This document shows, one piece after another, positions 12,101 to 22,400 of a stretch of DNA of 64,000 nt; the stretch's first letter is position 1; each line of letters starts with the position of its first letter. Source of the stretch: Labyrinthula sp. Ha (Eukaryota > Sar > Bigyra > Labyrinthulida > Labyrinthulaceae); contig JAALGZ010000063.1 of the NCBI GenBank assembly GCA_015227615.1, forward strand, positions 62,001 through 126,000, in the 5' to 3' direction. The position numbers and the translations under genes are program-made. Below the pieces are notes generated by a model. It saw only the letters and a program-made list of their open reading frames with translations. It was not told the origin of the DNA and did no database searches.

Positions 12101-12560
12101 TGTATATTGTCTGAATTGATTTTCGTCTCATATATGTAGACTACTGGTTTTCCTTATATTCTAGTTAGTCATGTGGCTCATCGTGATATCTTCTCTCTCT
12201 GGTTCACTTTTTTCTTTTATTTATTTGTGAATCATACTTTTGGCCACTTAGTCAAACCAATGAAATGATTCGAAGTATCAGATAAGAATCCCCTTTGGAA
12301 TCCTAAGCCAGATAAATACTATCCCTGTTAGAGTTTCTTATCGTATCGTGAATAATGATAGTAAACGGTAAGTAAAATCTTAGCCGTATCGTTAGCCGGA
12401 GTAATCATAAAGTTAACAGAGTTTACAATGAACAGAAAACCTAACACTACGTACCGATATGCTTAGTCGACTCCAACAAATCAATTTTTTTCTACATGGT
12501 TAAAGACACAACCAAATAAGTCCACGAAGAACTCCTCGTATAAAAAACGTAATGGTCATA
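9127..12560 (+). repeat. Downstream flank of ROCO copy A
   Basis: This region is homologous, in reverse complement and in the same order, to the downstream flanks of copies B (about 34560-37975) and C (about 41350-44741). Landmarks shared by all three are the block near 9410 (TTCGGAGCAGAAGCGAG), a block near 11705 (ACACGATTTGGGGTTTAAAT) and one near 12165 (AGTCATGTGGCTCATCGTGA). Two short ORFs without an ATG (9389-9673 plus, 9773-9985 minus) stay open in the sister copies. They are treated as unproven. No other gene is seen. Confidence 0.75.
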
Positions 12561-13537
12561 GAAGTACAAATAATATATAGAAATGATCGAATAATCATTT
12601 ATTATCTAAAGGTTGAAGGGTGGATGTCTTCTACTTTTTGGATATTTTACTTAGTGGAGCTGTTTGGAAGACATGTTTTATTGAGAGAAGAAAGAGTAAA
12701 TCTGGGCTAAAGCAAAGAAAATTGACAAGATGAAATAAGATGGGGCTAAAGATTTTTTAAAGCATAATTTTAGATTTTTTGGGTCGAACTATCAAAATGA
12801 TGTCTAATTATTATTACTTTTGCTTGGCAAACAAGTATAAATTATGGAAAAATATTTTCCATAGGTAGAAAGGAAGAAATCCTGTGCTAACAAGTTAAAA
12901 ACCTTAAAATTAGCTTTAATCTCTTATTATAATCTCACGCATTCTCTTGTGTTCATTCTCCTTAGGAAAGTTTCATCCGTCATATTTTATATCCTCAACT
13001 GTTCCTTCCAGGCATCATATCTCATATCTTCTAGTTGACTTTTTTTCTCAGCACAAATAAATATTTTTTGTTATCCTAGGCTTGCAATTAGAAATACAAT
13101 TTTCTTCCTGCAGAAGCATATTGCTATACCAGATGCATTTTCCCATCACTTAATTTAATTGCTCTGGTATACTGAGGTGTTCAAAGATTTTAATATTCTA
13201 TTAGCTAATTCGAACTGGTCTAAAACTTATTTCCAATAGTCTAGTCATAGTATTGCTGTTGTGTCGTAACTCAAACGTCAATATTAGGAAAGAACGTACA
13301 TAGTAAAACCAAGGTGTTTTACACGCAACCATTCACAAGTTCTTTGGTAAAGTATCAGTATTCTTCTCAACATAACCTCCAATATCTAAACTTCTAAAGA
13401 GCATCGCCTAAAATATAAGAACTATGAAACCCTATATCAGAAAGCTCCTGGTTTCTTCTTCTTTTTTATTTCAGGTAAAGATTTTTCAAATTTCGTCGTT
13501 CAACTCGAAGATATTGAAAAGAAGTGGAGAGTTTGCG
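12561..13537. other. Spacer between repeat copies, nothing recognised
   Basis: AT-rich sequence between the end of the ROCO A unit and the second L copy. No ORF of interest, RNA gene or clear match to the other arrays was noticed. Confidence 0.4.
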
Positions 13538-15520
13538 CCAAAGATAGAAATGACAAATAGAAAATTATCGAGCTTTTGATGACTTCTAATAGTGTGTAAG
13601 GAATAAGAGGAAGCACTTCTTATCTTAAGAGATAATTTCTTGACTTTTAACTTTTCTTGGATTAAGGGTTATAAAATATTGGGATTAGTGTGGTATAAGA
13701 GAACGACCAAGATATGAAAATTAGGGGAGTTCTTAAGTAAGTTAAACATAGAGTAATAACATATGAACACCAACAAAAAGAATTAATGTTTTTCTCTTTA
13801 AAATAACACCAGGAACATTTTATAAAACTAAGAGAGAATTTTAAACTTGTTAAAATAAAAGTATTTCTTTTTCCAAAATGCACCAGAAAATTGACCACAG
13901 TATGATTTTTTTTCGAAGACTAACAATGTGTTACCTCTTTTATTTTTAGTAATAACTTTTACATCAGTTGATATGTGCTTTTCAGCATTTTACCATGTGT
14001 AAAATTAAAATAACATATATTTTTATATTTGAGTTTGCACCAAGATGACAGAGATTTGTAGATTTAGAATTAGTAAAAACTTCAAATTTTATCTTCTTTA
14101 TAAGCTAATGTAAATAGATCTTAGATAAGCTTTAAATTCAGTTTTTTGGTTATTGAGCAATCAGAAGCTCAGTCTTCGTTATTCTAAACTTGATTTTAAA
14201 GTAAAAATAAATATAGACAAATAACAATAGCTGGGATTAACAGACAGGTTCTTCGAGTTAAAAAAAACTCGAAGGAACCCTAAATCATCCATGCCTTGAG
14301 GTGGAAACTATTTTTATAGTACTTCGTTACTCTGTATCAGTCATGCAGGAATATTTGGCATTTAAGGGTATAATCATTCGAAGTTTCTCAAACCTTGGAA
14401 ACAAGATTCATTTATAGGAAATCTATACTAATATTCAAATTCTCAAAAAAGTTGAATCTAGACCCAAATTATCTAGTTCTTTCAACTAATGAGGTCTGTT
14501 AAGGCTCTAGATGAGTAATTCTTGAGGTATTACACGGATTAAAACTTAGAGAAACAGCATTTTAGCCCAATATCGATCTTTTCCAAGAAAACATTAAAAA
14601 TATCCGAAAAATAGAATTAAAGGTTACAGGTCGTATTTTTTAGCTGCTAGGGGCTCCCTAGTACAAAAATTTATAGGATTATTGGAAAACTGAGTGATTT
14701 AGTATTTTCAGATGTGCAGATTTTCAACATTTGACTTTTCTGAATGAAATTTAGTTCAGTTACAATTAACTATAGAAGAAACATCCTGCGAAATAAATTG
14801 AAAAGCTAGGTATAGTGAATTTTTAGGGCTTGAGAGGAATCAGATCATCTATAGTGTTGTTCTTCGTGATGTTAGGTTTGAATGTGTATTTCTTAAAGAT
14901 CTGTAAGGTTTGTGAAAAGAACCCTTAAAATTGGCCTTACTTAGAGTTTAAAGTACTCATCCTTATTAATTATCTTAAGAAAATACATGTTTGGAAAGGG
15001 TTTTTTAATTTGAAACACATTATGGGTGATAATATTGTATTTGAGGAAGGTTTCGTGACAAAACCAAAGAAATACTATATACGTTATTTTTTGCAATAAT
15101 TATGGTTTCTATGTATATTTATTGTTTTAGAACCATATATTTTCATGTGAGTAAGCACTAGGTATTGCTTGCAAAATTTTTGAACTTTATAGAAGAGCTG
15201 AAAAGGTATTTCTGATTATATGGCCATTTTACTGCATTTTTCAAAAAAACGCTGATAAAGTTTTCATCACCCCATAATAACAAAAACAATAAAACGCTAT
15301 TGTTTACTACTAAGTGTAACTTGAATATAAAAACTAACCTTGACAGTTTGCAGAGGTAGTGTAGCATGTTTCCTCATTGTTTTCTGGTCGATATATAAAG
15401 AAAGAACATTATTTTGATGGTATTTGGTACTGTACATAAAATTAACTAGTATGCAGCCTACATTATATCACATGACTGAAGAGTTATTTTAAAGAGCTCT
15501 CAGCATATGCATCTAACTCT
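13538..15520 (+). repeat. Second, orphan copy of the ROCO upstream flank (L2)
   Basis: 13538-14952 is a near-exact direct duplicate of 3480-4894 (offset 10058, no indels, about five substitutions). The 87-bp segment 14953-15039 is in the opposite orientation to its partner. From 15040 to about 15520 the match to 4982-5470 is only around 75%. No ROCO gene follows, so this flank has lost or never had its gene body. The 78-codon minus-strand ORF at 13662-13898 is the duplicate of 3604-3840. Confidence 0.85.
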
Positions 15521-16281
15521 GAATAAAGTGAGTTTGGAGCCGAGTTAGATGGATTTCATTGTCTGCAGTCATCATCCGTTTCGCTGTTGCTAAGGCACTA
15601 CTGTATATTGTTGCTAACATTTTTAAAATCAATTGAATGTTAAAGAAGTATACTGTGGAAATAGAGGGCTTTCCAATGATGTATAGTATATCTCTTAACT
15701 CCTAGTCCTTGCTCAGGTATATTTGGCTTCTTGTGTTTCCTGCTACGAAGTTTCTCCGAACCTAAAGAAATTATTATGTAATTTTATTAAGATGCTACTG
15801 AATGACGAAAGTATCAAAACCTATCAATAATCTAACGAATCAAAAAAATTATTCAATTTTGGCCAGGTGGCCCACATCATTATTGATTATCAATGATTAT
15901 CAATAACCTATCAAAATGATTCGACAATTATCAGAATCAATCAATAAGAAAAATATTGGGAAATCTTTTATCGATAAATTATCAATAAATAAAATCCCAC
16001 CCCTACCAAGAGTAGAAGTCTAACACAGTTATAGTATGCTTAAGTATCATAGAGATTTATTTCATTGGTAAATTTATCCAATCAAAATATCTTTTATAAC
16101 TAAAATTCTGGTTCTCAATATGAAGTTACCATAGATTCAAAGAGTGAATTATTAACTTCTGCTATTCCTGAATAAAATTAAATCGAGCGAAACCATCGAT
16201 ATGACTGATTCAAAATAGACCTGGATAATATTCCAGGATTTAATGAATTAAACTAGTACAATATTTTATTTTCTACCTTTG
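15521..16281. other. Intergenic upstream of the seven-TM gene
   Basis: No gene is seen. The stretch 15840-15990 is rich in ATTATCAAT-type words. At 15856-15876 it contains ATTTTGGCCAGGTGGCCCAC, closely matching 1161-1181. Promoter elements could not be assigned. Confidence 0.4.
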
Positions 16282-17949
16282 ATGGGCTTAGTTCGGGAAC
16301 AGCAAAACATAACTATTTCAAAAAAGATACAAATGAAGTTCCTCACTCTATTGACTATGCTCTTTTCTAAATCAGTTTCGAAAGTTGACCTTGTCAACAT
16401 TGAAATAGGGGAAATATTCACAGGATTTAAAACAACAAGATATTCAGATCAAATGGGTAGTTTTGACGTAGATTGCACCTTTTCTTCAATTGGCACAACA
16501 CTTCTTCCTTCCGAAAATCCATGCAAGAAATCCTCTTTCTCTCGTGATTTAAATAATCAAACTATAATTGTTTCAGCCCTTCAATCTTTTGGTTGCTTTG
16601 AAGAAACCTCTTATAGTAATCTCGAATCTCTTGGTGCTGTCGCTGTAATTGTAACCGAACCAGAACCTCCTGGAACAGCAGTTTTTCGAAGCCATTGGAC
16701 TCACAAAAGAAACAAAGGGTCAATTCCTTTCTTAGATACTGGATTAGATTTTTTTACAACCTTTAAGAAATTCAGCTCAGTTAATTTTGAAGTTCAAGTT
16801 AATGGTTGTAATGATGAAAATGTGTTCAAGAGGTGTAATGAAGTTCAAGGGGTGATTTTCAGCATGTTGACCTGCTTTCTATGTATATATGTAGCAATTA
16901 TTTCTGCTCAAAGTTTGATTAATACTCGAATAAAAAAGAATTCACTTCCTAGACAATACATCTTGAAAGTTGTTGTTGGAGTCTCAGTTTGGAATGCATT
17001 TATGGCTTTCTTTAATATGCAAATTCCAGATGCTTTTGTTTGGATTAGTGACGGAAAATTTAAAACAAATGTGAGTTTGTTGTTTTTGGCAATTAATCAC
17101 TGTCTTTTTATTCATTCTATTCTACTCATAGCATATAATTGGACATTTTTAAATGAAAGATGTTTTCCATTTCAAAGAAGAAGTAAACTTGTAGCTACAC
17201 TTCTATCTGGAGGTTTTTTTGGAAGTTTAGGGTTTAAGTTGATCAATGCTTCGTTTTTTATTTCTTTGGTAATTGCAGTACCACTTATACTACAACCTAA
17301 TTTTGATTTTACATTTGTGTCAAAGATATTTTTCTTTGTTGAAACTTTTCTTGGTTTATATTTTGCTATTTCTAATTTTCAATTTATTTCAAATGGATTA
17401 AATGTTCTTCAGCCAAGAAGTGGAAGCGAGAAAATCTCTGTTTCCAGCTTTTCTAAATTAACAGGACTTGGATTGGAAAAGGCGATGCACCTTTCTGCTA
17501 AAGAAAGCACGAACTCTTTCTCAACCGGGACTTTTGTTCTTATGCTGCATTTAAGCTATTGGTTACGTGTTTACTTTGCTCTATTAATTATTTCTGGAAT
17601 ATTTGATTTTGTTATTCTAGAAAAGTTGTCTGCAGTCGGAAGATTTGACGATGATTTTGTTGTTCAAAGTTGTTTATTTGATAGTTTAGAACCTGGAACT
17701 GGTTTTATCAGATTTTTAATGCTAATGGCATTAGTTAAAGGTATTAAAGGTCCTGAACATATCAAGAAAACAATAACAGGGAGTAAACGAGAAATAGATG
17801 GGAGGAAAAGTCCGGATCAAAGTGATAGACGGTTGAATAATCATTATGTAGTAAGAGATACGTCTTTTGGAGATATTCCAAATAGTGAGTACACAGCTGC
17901 ATTACTTGCTCCTACACGATCTGCACGATCAAGTTTGCGTCGATTGTAA
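16282..17949 (+). CDS. Membrane protein: PA-like ectodomain plus about seven TM helices
   Basis: The ORF of 555 residues starts at ATG 16282. A second ATG at 16333 gives a cleaner signal peptide (MKFLTLLTMLF...), so the true start may be there. An extracellular Cys-containing region of about 150 residues follows; its LGAVAVIVTEPE strand-turn and the following GSIPFLDT resemble the protease-associated (PA) fold. Then come about seven hydrophobic helices, roughly at residues 188-210, 227-248, 265-290, 320-342, 352-376, 415-446 and 470-488. The hydrophilic, Arg/Ser-rich C-terminal tail of about 65 residues is probably cytoplasmic. The architecture suggests a surface or endomembrane receptor-like protein. 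The family is not firmly recognised; the PA and seven-TM reading is inference. The gene converges with the SAM-domain gene, their stop codons 183 bp apart. Confidence 0.85.
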   Translation: MGLVREQQNITISKKIQMKFLTLLTMLFSKSVSKVDLVNIEIGEIFTGFKTTRYSDQMGSFDVDCTFSSIGTTLLPSENPCKKSSFSRDLNNQTIIVSALQSFGCFEETSYSNLESLGAVAVIVTEPEPPGTAVFRSHWTHKRNKGSIPFLDTGLDFFTTFKKFSSVNFEVQVNGCNDENVFKRCNEVQGVIFSMLTCFLCIYVAIISAQSLINTRIKKNSLPRQYILKVVVGVSVWNAFMAFFNMQIPDAFVWISDGKFKTNVSLLFLAINHCLFIHSILLIAYNWTFLNERCFPFQRRSKLVATLLSGGFFGSLGFKLINASFFISLVIAVPLILQPNFDFTFVSKIFFFVETFLGLYFAISNFQFISNGLNVLQPRSGSEKISVSSFSKLTGLGLEKAMHLSAKESTNSFSTGTFVLMLHLSYWLRVYFALLIISGIFDFVILEKLSAVGRFDDDFVVQSCLFDSLEPGTGFIRFLMLMALVKGIKGPEHIKKTITGSKREIDGRKSPDQSDRRLNNHYVVRDTSFGDIPNSEYTAALLAPTRSARSSLRRL

Positions 17950-18132
17950 AGATAAATTATATTGTAGAATTAAATTATAAAAGTTACAAATTGGACTAAA
18001 ATCAAACTAGTGCATAAGAAATTTTATGACATAAAATAAAGTTCTGATTCTACCGACCAACATGTAACCATAACAACACCATCTGCCTAAATAATCAACC
18101 AAACTATATCTCTGCTATAAACCCTATTCGAC

Positions 18133-19437
18133 TTAACAAGATGACAGCTCCTGTTGTGGTAACCTAATATTAATAACCTTCTTCAATTTTTTATTTTCAA
18201 ATTTTACCATATAAAATTCATTTCCAACCACTCTCTCAACTTTTCCTTTATCGCCGTTTCTCAACCTGGTTGTAGGTCTATATCTTCCAGTGTACTTAAC
18301 TCGATCCCCGATTGAGAATTTTGCTTCAGCTGCGTGTTTACTTTCATTTTTTCTGAAAACCTTGTGACAGATCATGCAGATTTTTCTCTGCTCGTTCCAG
18401 GCTTCACAATGTAAACATTTCCAGTCAGCCTCACCAATAACTTCAATGATTAAATCTCTTTGACCTTTATTTGCTATTCCAAGATCCTTAAGTTCTTCGT
18501 GTCCTAGATTTTGTAAAGAACGAATAGACTGGTTATGGATACCGCGTTTCTTAAAGTAGTGAAACATTCGGCCTAAATGAACTCTGTTCAATGCTTTTCG
18601 AAGAGCGTTGTCTTCTGCTTCGGAGTCTGATTCTGAGGTAACAGAAGCGGACTCTGCCAAGTTGTGCTTTTTCAGTATCTCCTGAGCATTCGGCGAGTTA
18701 GAGAACGCAGAAAGAATCGCAGATCGTTCTGAAACAGAGTCAATTCCAAAGGTCTTGAGTTTCTCAGGTGTTAAACTTCGAGCTTCTTTTAATGTTTTCA
18801 CACCGTTTCTGGAAAGCGTGGCTGCAGCCTCAACAAATCCTTCAGCCTCCAAAATCTCTTTAATAACTTTTTTCTCTTTGATAGAAGATTTTGAGCCTTT
18901 TGATGAAAGTGATGACTTCGAAGATCCTGAGTTTCTCTTTCTCCTTTTTTTGGACTTGGCTTTAGGGTTTAATAAATTCATTATTTTTTCCCTTTGCCTA
19001 GAAGAAGTTACATCCAAAGACTTTAACTTAGACTCAGAAATAGAGAATCCACGTAAGTCCTTAAGATCTTCAACCCCTTTCCTCTCCAGATACTGAAGCA
19101 ACTTTTTGTACCTTAAAAAGCCGTTCTTCTCTAATAAAACCTCAACCTCAGTTAGTTCCTCAGCTTCCGAATCGCTGCTAGAAAAACCAGAGGAAGAATC
19201 CGAATCTGCTGCATCTGAGATTGCGTTGAGAATTTTTCTTCTATGTGAAGATGAAGATATTCCAATCTTCTTCAGCTTTCTATCGCTCAACTCTAAGGCA
19301 TCATCTAAATCGGAGATTTTATTCCGAGCAAACATCTTTCCGTATTTTTTTCTTAGCCCAATCTTTTTGAGAATATCCTCTATTAAAACTTCCTCTTCTG
19401 ATGAAGACGAAGCAGCTGAACTATCTGACAAGTACAT
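18133..19437 (-). CDS. Four-SAM-domain protein with zinc finger and SH3-like tail
   Basis: 434 residues from ATG 19437. Four SAM-like helical bundles are visible at about residues 17-76, 96-158, 187-250 and 276-338. Each ends in the typical Leu-x-x-(L/I)-G-I/D-x-x-Ser-x-R-x-x-I pattern (for example LKKIGISSSSHRRKIL). They are separated by Ser/Glu/Asp-rich linkers and one Lys/Arg/Ser-rich basic linker (about 158-186) that could be a nuclear signal. A RanBP2-type-like zinc ribbon follows, with WKCLHCEAWN then CMICHKVF at about 340-362, then a small beta domain (GDRVKYTGRY ... GDKGKVERVV) resembling an SH3/KOW or Mib-Herc2 fold. SAM domains commonly polymerise or scaffold; the combination suggests an adaptor, perhaps in RNA or ubiquitin biology. 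The exact function is unknown. The gene is intronless. Confidence 0.85.
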   Translation of the reverse strand: MYLSDSSAASSSSEEEVLIEDILKKIGLRKKYGKMFARNKISDLDDALELSDRKLKKIGISSSSHRRKILNAISDAADSDSSSGFSSSDSEAEELTEVEVLLEKNGFLRYKKLLQYLERKGVEDLKDLRGFSISESKLKSLDVTSSRQREKIMNLLNPKAKSKKRRKRNSGSSKSSLSSKGSKSSIKEKKVIKEILEAEGFVEAAATLSRNGVKTLKEARSLTPEKLKTFGIDSVSERSAILSAFSNSPNAQEILKKHNLAESASVTSESDSEAEDNALRKALNRVHLGRMFHYFKKRGIHNQSIRSLQNLGHEELKDLGIANKGQRDLIIEVIGEADWKCLHCEAWNEQRKICMICHKVFRKNESKHAAEAKFSIGDRVKYTGRYRPTTRLRNGDKGKVERVVGNEFYMVKFENKKLKKVINIRLPQQELSSC

Positions 19438-22400
19438 CCTTCAAGCAAAGATCAAAAGTAAAACCGTATTTTTTTCGTCTAACTTTAAATTTACACAAGG
19501 TTTTAATACTCAGCGGGTCCTTCTTCAACAACGCAACAACTTTTACTGCACACTACTTTAAATGATAACTGTCTTCAAACAATCTCTTTTGCTTACTTCT
19601 TCTTTAAAGCTTTGTGTAGAATCAAGTCAAGATCAGACTACTAGTTTATTTTTGAGTAGAACTTCAATGAATTTAATTTCAGCGACAAAATGTACATTTA
19701 ACGGTAACACCGCTGGATCTACTAGCACGGTAACAACAGCGTTTCTACACTAAACATACTCAATAAAATGGTATTAATACGTAGTATTACATAGCATTCG
19801 AGGAGATGCGTGTAATACGGTTGTACACAGATTTATAAATAGAATTAATATAATCTCTGTATCAAAATGCTATGATAGTTTTGGTAGAGAATTTTGAAAA
19901 AAAGTAGTTTATTTCAATGTATAGTATAATTACGATAAGAAATTAGTTTGACGATAGACATGAACTGGATAAATTTGCGATTGTGTTCAGTTTATAATTA
20001 TAAAAGATGGAGAACGGTTCGGAATTTAGAAGCTCTGTTATGTAAGATTAAATCAAAATTTGGAACCACCTGGCTTAATTCTTAATTTAGAAGAAAACTC
20101 ATAAATATAAAATTCTGTTCTCAGAAGAGTTTTTGCAGAGATCGTCTTCTGAATGTGTAAACCAGGGCCGTTCTATTCGTATTTGCGTAATTGTACTGCG
20201 ATTAGAAATAATACTTATCCAAAAAATCATGAGGGAGCTTTACTGGGATTATTTTGGGAAACCAACTTAAAGCCAAGAGAAAGAGCTGGTTTGAAGGAAC
20301 ATTGGAGAGTTGATTATTGAAGGGTCAGGAGTCGAGAACTCATTGGCAGAGACAAAGATAAGGCTATTAGTAAGTTGGAGGCTAGAGATGAAAGTAAAGG
20401 AGAGGGCTTAGTACCTCTCTAGGGTTTCTTGTTTTTAATAATTGATTTTCACTAATATAACTTAAAGTTCTGCATCCCTAGGTAGATATTCATTTTGAGA
20501 AACTACAAAGTTAATAAGACGCTTTTTATTTCATGGAAATTGCTTAATACTTGAGTCCATGTTTTCAACACACGGAAGGCAGCCTCTCGTGTTGAAACAT
20601 GAGTTAAAGCTTCAAATTCATTGTAACAACCTTGCCTTGGTTCCCCAGAACTGGAGAAAATAACCCATTCGGTCAAGGTGATAGGCACATACAAGCGTAG
20701 CTATCGTAGACCACTAATTTGGCAGTCTCGGCATGAGAAGTTAAAAAATATGTTGTAAGTGGAAGCCAAATTGAGATGCAAGTACTTGGACACTACATTG
20801 AACTACTTTTCTCAATAGTTCTACTTAATAAGCACTCCTCATTAATACCATTTCTTTCAAGTTCGTGTTTCAATATTACCTTCCTATGTCAGTAAAGTCT
20901 TTATAACGCGTCTCCAAGTCATAGGAGGATACTGGGGTTAGTGATCATAACCTGATAAAACTCGAGAATTGTGCTGTACTAGAGTTTTCAACCAGTTCTA
21001 CATGGGCTCTTCATTGAATTATCATTGCTGTGATGATTTATCTCTTTGTAGGAGTTTGTTTATTTTCAGAATAAGTTTGAATTAGTTACCCAGTTTCTTT
21101 GTACGTATAAAGATTACTCAGGTTCTACACATTATGAACTCATAAAAAAATTGAAACTATAGCCTGTGCCAACATGTCGAAGAGAACTAACTAATTGTCA
21201 ACAAGTAAAAGTTACATTGTTTTTAATTATAAGTTTTGTTTTCTTTTATGTGATTAGTAGTTTCTGAGAAGTTTGTTTTCGCAATTTTTCTGCTACAATC
21301 GATAAAGCTCATTTTACATTCTTCCACCTTATTTGCCTGGGACCCTGTGCTCACGAAAGCTTGGATCTACTGGACAAAAATAAGCGCAACAACAACAACA
21401 ACATAGAAAATTACAGAAAAACTAGGAAAATGTACATTTAACATAGAAAAGAAATATTTTTTTCATTTTTATAGGAAGATAATGTGGTCGCATTGTTTTC
21501 AATCTATGTTTTTGAGGTAATATAAGCCTGTTAGGTCCTTTATAACATCTGATCGATACGCTGAAGCGATGAAATAAAGGGTTATTATTAAGAAATTAAA
21601 AAGATCTCAACTATGAGACAATCGGTCTAATCCAAATCTATACTAATGTGCCCCAAACCGTAAGTCATTTGAAGTAGTAGCTAGTATTAATTTCTTCTGT
21701 GATCTTAGTACCGAGATACTTAATTAAAGTTTAATCTCCATAAGTGCTGAAAGATACCATTCATCAAAAACTGAAGTTACCTATGAAAAAATTTCCAGAG
21801 CTAATGAAACCTCACATCTTCAATGGCACTCAAATTACATTCGTCTTGTCATCATTTTCCAAGAACCCTATTTTTTATTTTACTTTTGTTGCCGTTCAGT
21901 TGAGTGTCTCTGTGAATTATATTTCTTTTTTGTATAGTGCGAGAAATTAAAAAAACTGCTATTTGATGTGTCAATAGTATTTAAGCATTCTAAAATCAGA
22001 TATTCTTAGCGAATTGCTTGGATAAAATAAAAATTATCCTAAAACATAAAGTCAACACTAATAGTTGAGACATAGTCCAAGAACAAAGGTTTATAGTTTG
22101 AATACCTAATTATTCATAGGAATTCCGCACTATAAGCAGTGACTGCAGCCTTAGAAGGATAGTTTAGTTTGACATCTCGGGAAAATCACGAGGCATACCC
22201 AATACAATGAAATTAATTATACATATATACCAAGAGTATACCAAAGAGCGACCAATTTAGTCAGGGTAACCTAAATTGTTTAGTGGGAAGAACTCAAAAC
22301 TTACATTCCGAGTGTAATTCCTTACTACTGTCTTGTTACAAGTACTACATCATCCTACTAGATGAGGTCGAATATGAGATGAATTTTTTAAGTAGGCAGT

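Noticed and set aside
19562-19753. 63-codon ORF with CTFNGNTAG, like a beta-helix surface repeat
   Set aside because: Too short, with only one repeat-like motif and no signal peptide. Left as a note in the intergenic entry.
21388-21403. (CAA)n run followed by TAG as a possible SINE tail
   Set aside because: No polymerase III box or repeated body was found upstream; better described as a simple microsatellite.
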